Source: a virus. From it: DNA of 24,953 bases. This document shows positions 23,922-24,953 of this stretch, in pieces. The notes below the pieces were generated by a model. The model did no database searches and was not told the origin of the DNA. It saw only the letters and a list, made by a program, of their open reading frames with translations. The DNA lies in the IMG/VR virus record IMGVR_UViG_3300046804_000919, positions 1 through 24,953 of that record. One strand, 5' to 3'. Position 1 is the first letter of the stretch; every line of letters starts with the position of its first letter. Both the position numbers and the translations under genes were made by a program.

Positions 23922-24105
23922 GAGCGCTATTGCATTCTTGTACATCTTTCATTTCGACTAACTGCAAGCAATGGGAGCAAACTAATCCTGTTGCTTGTTT
24001 AGTGTATTGGCTTACAACAAAATTATATGCAATAAAACTATGATAACCATTTGTATTCATTACACAGTGTGAAATATCCTCATACCAAGCTAACCAGTCA
24101 CGCAT
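23887..24105 (-). CDS. Small unknown protein with CxxC (72 aa)
   Basis: The protein starts MRDWLAWYEDISHCVMNTNG, has VVSQYTKQATGLVCSHCLQL in the middle and ends in Ser/Asp-rich sequence. The CSHC pair could bind metal with other Cys or His (HC at 13-14), but the full set is not evident. I chose the ATG at 24105. GGAGAG lies 4 bases upstream and belongs to the inverted repeat, whose homology stops exactly at 24106. Its 3' end overlaps the lysozyme-fold gene. If the repeat junction is a chimera, the true start or upstream DNA of this gene may be lost. Function is unknown. Confidence 0.5.
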   Translation of the reverse strand: MRDWLAWYEDISHCVMNTNGYHSFIAYNFVVSQYTKQATGLVCSHCLQLVEMKDVQECNSALSSLDTSDSAL

Positions 24106-24178
24106 GTATCTCTCCATCAACTATAGAAGGCTGTATGATATCCCACAGGGGATGGTTAAGTATAGTGTGGAGTGGTAG
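24104..24178 (+). pseudogene. Duplicated 3' end of the terL gene
   Basis: From 24107 the plus strand repeats the last 23 codons and stop of terL (from YLSINYRRLY to VKYSVEW). An ATG is formed by chance at 24104 from outside sequence. There is no ribosome site, so expression is unlikely. In this orientation it lies upstream of the early-type promoter, as terL would at the joint between two genome units. Confidence 0.85.
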
Positions 24179-24294
24179 GGAGTGGAGAAGCTAGGGTAGG
24201 AGCTAGGGGGGCTACCTTTTTGCCGATGGTGGGAAGATGGGGGAAATATTCCTCAATTAACAGTTACTTGCTCAATTTCTGCGCAGCCTAAAAG
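24106..24294. repeat. Right arm of long inverted repeat
   Basis: This is the partner of 1-186. The sequence is the same except for six G at 24206-24211, where the other arm has three C. The left boundary (24106) abuts the ATG of the 72-aa gene. The right boundary corresponds to position 1, so it is set by the window edge and may not be the true end. Confidence 0.95.
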
Positions 24295-24353
24295 GGGACT
24301 GGCAGGGCGATACTCAGACTTCTGAGGCACCGGACTCACTCCCCCCAGCGAAA

Positions 24354-24408
24354 ACCCGAAACCCTCCCCGCGTGGCCCCGAATTTTTTGATTTTTTGGTT
24401 TTTCGGGT
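24354..24408. promoter_or_regulatory. Inverted repeat with alternative pairing
   Basis: ACCCGAAA at 24354-24361 can pair with TTTCGGGT at 24401-24408. A second CCCGAA at 24377-24382 can pair with the same right arm. The two stems exclude each other, and the T-rich run lies in both loops. It could be part of a terminator or switch before the early promoter, or chance in a low-complexity stretch. Confidence 0.35.
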
Positions 24409-24455
24409 ATATTTCAAGGTTCCGTTCCTACTATACCACTCACTTCATTTACCTA

Positions 24456-24483
24456 TTGACAACTGTCACATAACTGATATAAT
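24456..24483 (+). promoter_or_regulatory. Strong sigma-70 promoter before early-type genes
   Basis: TTGACA at 24456-24461 and TATAAT at 24478-24483 are both perfect consensus hexamers, with a 16-base spacer. The start point would fall near 24490, about 20 bases before the first ATG at 24512. A host-recognised promoter of this strength is what an early region needs. Confidence 0.85.
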
Positions 24484-24511
24484 GGCGTCTGATTATTTAC
24501 AGGAGAAGAGA

Positions 24512-24718
24512 ATGAGTGAAATATATGTAGAGATAAGCGAACAAGTTTGGCCAGCTTTTTATAGCGACAATCAACAGCAAGCTTTATTAAATGTTCTTAG
24601 CAAAATCCAAAATCAACCATTTTATCGCAATCAAGATATCATGACGTTTGCAGGTTTTTGTAATGACGCCAAAGAATTATTATTTTATGTACAAAGCAAA
24701 TTAAAAGGTCTGAAATAG
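24512..24718 (+). CDS. Early-type small protein (68 aa)
   Basis: This is the first gene after the strong promoter. The protein begins MSEIYVEISEQVWPAFYSDN, is mildly acidic to neutral and mostly helical (QQQALLNVLSKIQ, FCNDAKELLFYVQSKLKGLK). No family is recognised. AGGAGAAGAG lies just before the ATG at 24512. An upstream ATG at 24395 would place the start before the promoter, so I rejected it. Small genes at the start of early regions often adjust host functions. That is inferred from position only. Confidence 0.75.
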   Translation: MSEIYVEISEQVWPAFYSDNQQQALLNVLSKIQNQPFYRNQDIMTFAGFCNDAKELLFYVQSKLKGLK

Positions 24719-24731
24719 AGGCGAAAGCCTC
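24718..24731 (+). promoter_or_regulatory. Intercistronic tetraloop hairpin
   Basis: GAGGC-GAAA-GCCTC forms a five-base-pair stem closed by a GNRA tetraloop. It begins in the last base of the preceding stop codon and is followed by CATGGGAG and the next start. The pattern is repeated after the next gene. It probably protects message ends or sets spacing of the ribosome site. Confidence 0.65.
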
Positions 24732-24746
24732 ACATGGGAGAAGAGA

Positions 24747-24848
24747 ATGAGAACACAATTTTTAATATCAGAATATCATACGGGATTAATTAGAAAGCTA
24801 ACTATATCTTGGCTTGATGGTAAGGTGACTGGCTGGGCTTTAGATTGA
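24747..24848 (+). CDS. Tiny early-type protein (33 aa)
   Basis: The frame encodes MRTQFLISEYHTGLIRKLT, then ISWLDGKVTGWALD. The ribosome site and start (GGAGAAGAGAATGAG) are identical to those of the gene before, over 15 bases. A hairpin precedes and another follows it, so it is framed as a separate cistron. The pattern of alternating hydrophobic residues suggests a small beta sheet. No family is recognised. Confidence 0.55.
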   Translation: MRTQFLISEYHTGLIRKLTISWLDGKVTGWALD

Positions 24849-24850
24849 CA

Positions 24851-24863
24851 GGGGCATAGCCCC
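24851..24863 (+). promoter_or_regulatory. Second intercistronic hairpin
   Basis: GGGGC-ATA-GCCCC forms a five-base-pair stem. Like the hairpin at 24718-24731 it follows a stop codon by a few bases and is followed by GCATGGGAGGAG and a start codon. The sequence of the stem differs but the arrangement is the same. Confidence 0.65.
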
Positions 24864-24878
24864 GCATGGGAGGAGCAA

Positions 24879-24908
24879 ATGATTAAAGTAGATAAACGTA
24901 CACGCTAA
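24879..24908 (+). CDS. Nine-codon frame with strong ribosome site
   Basis: MIKVDKRTR follows GGGAGGAG with the same spacing as the neighbouring genes. After the TAA the same frame continues with 13 basic codons (RHVRRMCRWIKNV) to a TAG at 24948. It may be a true micro-gene, a leader, or a short basic gene of about 23 codons broken by a point change or a sequencing error. Confidence 0.35.
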   Translation: MIKVDKRTR

Positions 24909-24912
24909 CGAC

Positions 24913-24953
24913 ATGTTAGAAGAATGTGTCGATGGATTAAAAATGTTTAGGCA
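24913..24953 (+). CDS. Possible gene start cut by window edge
   Basis: From the ATG at 24913 the frame reads MLEECVDGLKMFR and remains open at the end of the window. No clear ribosome site precedes it, so it may depend on translation of the nine-codon frame just before. It overlaps the alternative continuation of that frame. Confidence 0.25.
   Translation, partial: MLEECVDGLKMFR

Larger units (their letters stand above)
24179..24511. other. Gene-free region, GC-rich middle part
   Basis: I see no credible gene here. It holds the non-coding part of the repeat arm with purine-rich tracts, then a GC-rich stretch (about 24295-24380) unlike the rest of the window, then T-rich runs (24381-24403) and the promoter. 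It lies between a terL end and the first early genes, so it may hold a genome end or packaging site. Nothing in it proves that. Confidence 0.6.

Noticed and set aside
24395-24718. Longer 107-codon reading of the first early gene
   Set aside because: It would begin upstream of the consensus promoter. The ATG at 24512 has a strong ribosome site and lies 20 bases after the expected transcript start.
24740-24812. Alternative start at the ATG inside CATGGGAG in the early region
   Set aside because: The resulting short frames have no ribosome site. The ATG is part of the conserved spacer before the real ribosome site.
1-24953. tRNA genes, CRISPR arrays, insertion sequences, integrase or attachment sites
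   Set aside because: I saw no cloverleaf, regular spacer repeats, transposase or integrase motifs on either strand.

Overview
The window is part of a tailed-phage genome (Caudoviricetes, podovirus-like, short tail). It is AT-rich, densely packed, and many genes overlap by 1 to 40 bases. It holds a complete virion and packaging module. The order is small terminase, portal, scaffold, major capsid protein, tail tubes A and B, three internal virion proteins, tail fibre, adhesins, accessory small genes, large terminase. That order and the T7-type tail-tube, core-protein and fibre genes suggest a T7-like architecture. The portal with a Bbp19-like gene beside it, the capsid-accessory gene and the cluster of small basic proteins instead resemble environmental marine or freshwater podoviruses. 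No RNA polymerase or replication gene is present, so the rest of the genome lies outside the window. The host cannot be read directly. Shine-Dalgarno sites, sigma-70-type promoters and a lipoprotein-like signal suggest an AT-rich Gram-negative bacterium.

Layout. Positions 1-186 are one arm of an inverted repeat and include the 3' end of the large terminase gene. Positions 114-2593 (minus strand) hold terL, a VRR-NUC nuclease, a DUF1353 lipoprotein-like gene and two tiny genes. Positions 2651-3620 hold five small, very basic proteins, followed on the minus strand by a possible terminator. Positions 3629-9020 hold the tail fibre and adhesin cassette. Positions 9024-18555 hold internal virion proteins and tail tubes. 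Positions 18567-22426 hold the capsid-accessory protein, capsid, scaffold, Bbp19-like protein and portal. Positions 22430-23399 hold two small genes and terS. The whole late operon reads leftward from a candidate promoter just before terS. A divergent lysozyme-fold gene (23451-23921) and a small convergent gene (23887-24105) follow.

At 24106-24294 the other arm of the inverted repeat carries the last 23 codons of terL plus about 110 bases of non-coding DNA. A GC-rich stretch and a near-consensus sigma-70 promoter follow. Tiny plus-strand genes (24512 onward) then begin, separated by hairpin and ribosome-site modules. This looks like the start of an early region.

The most notable point is this inverted repeat. 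Rightward from 24106, terL end, non-coding repeat, early promoter and early genes lie in the order expected at the concatemer joint of a T7-type genome. The late module is attached to it in the opposite orientation. This could be true inverted repeats with segment inversion, or an amplification or assembly chimera. The sequence alone cannot decide.
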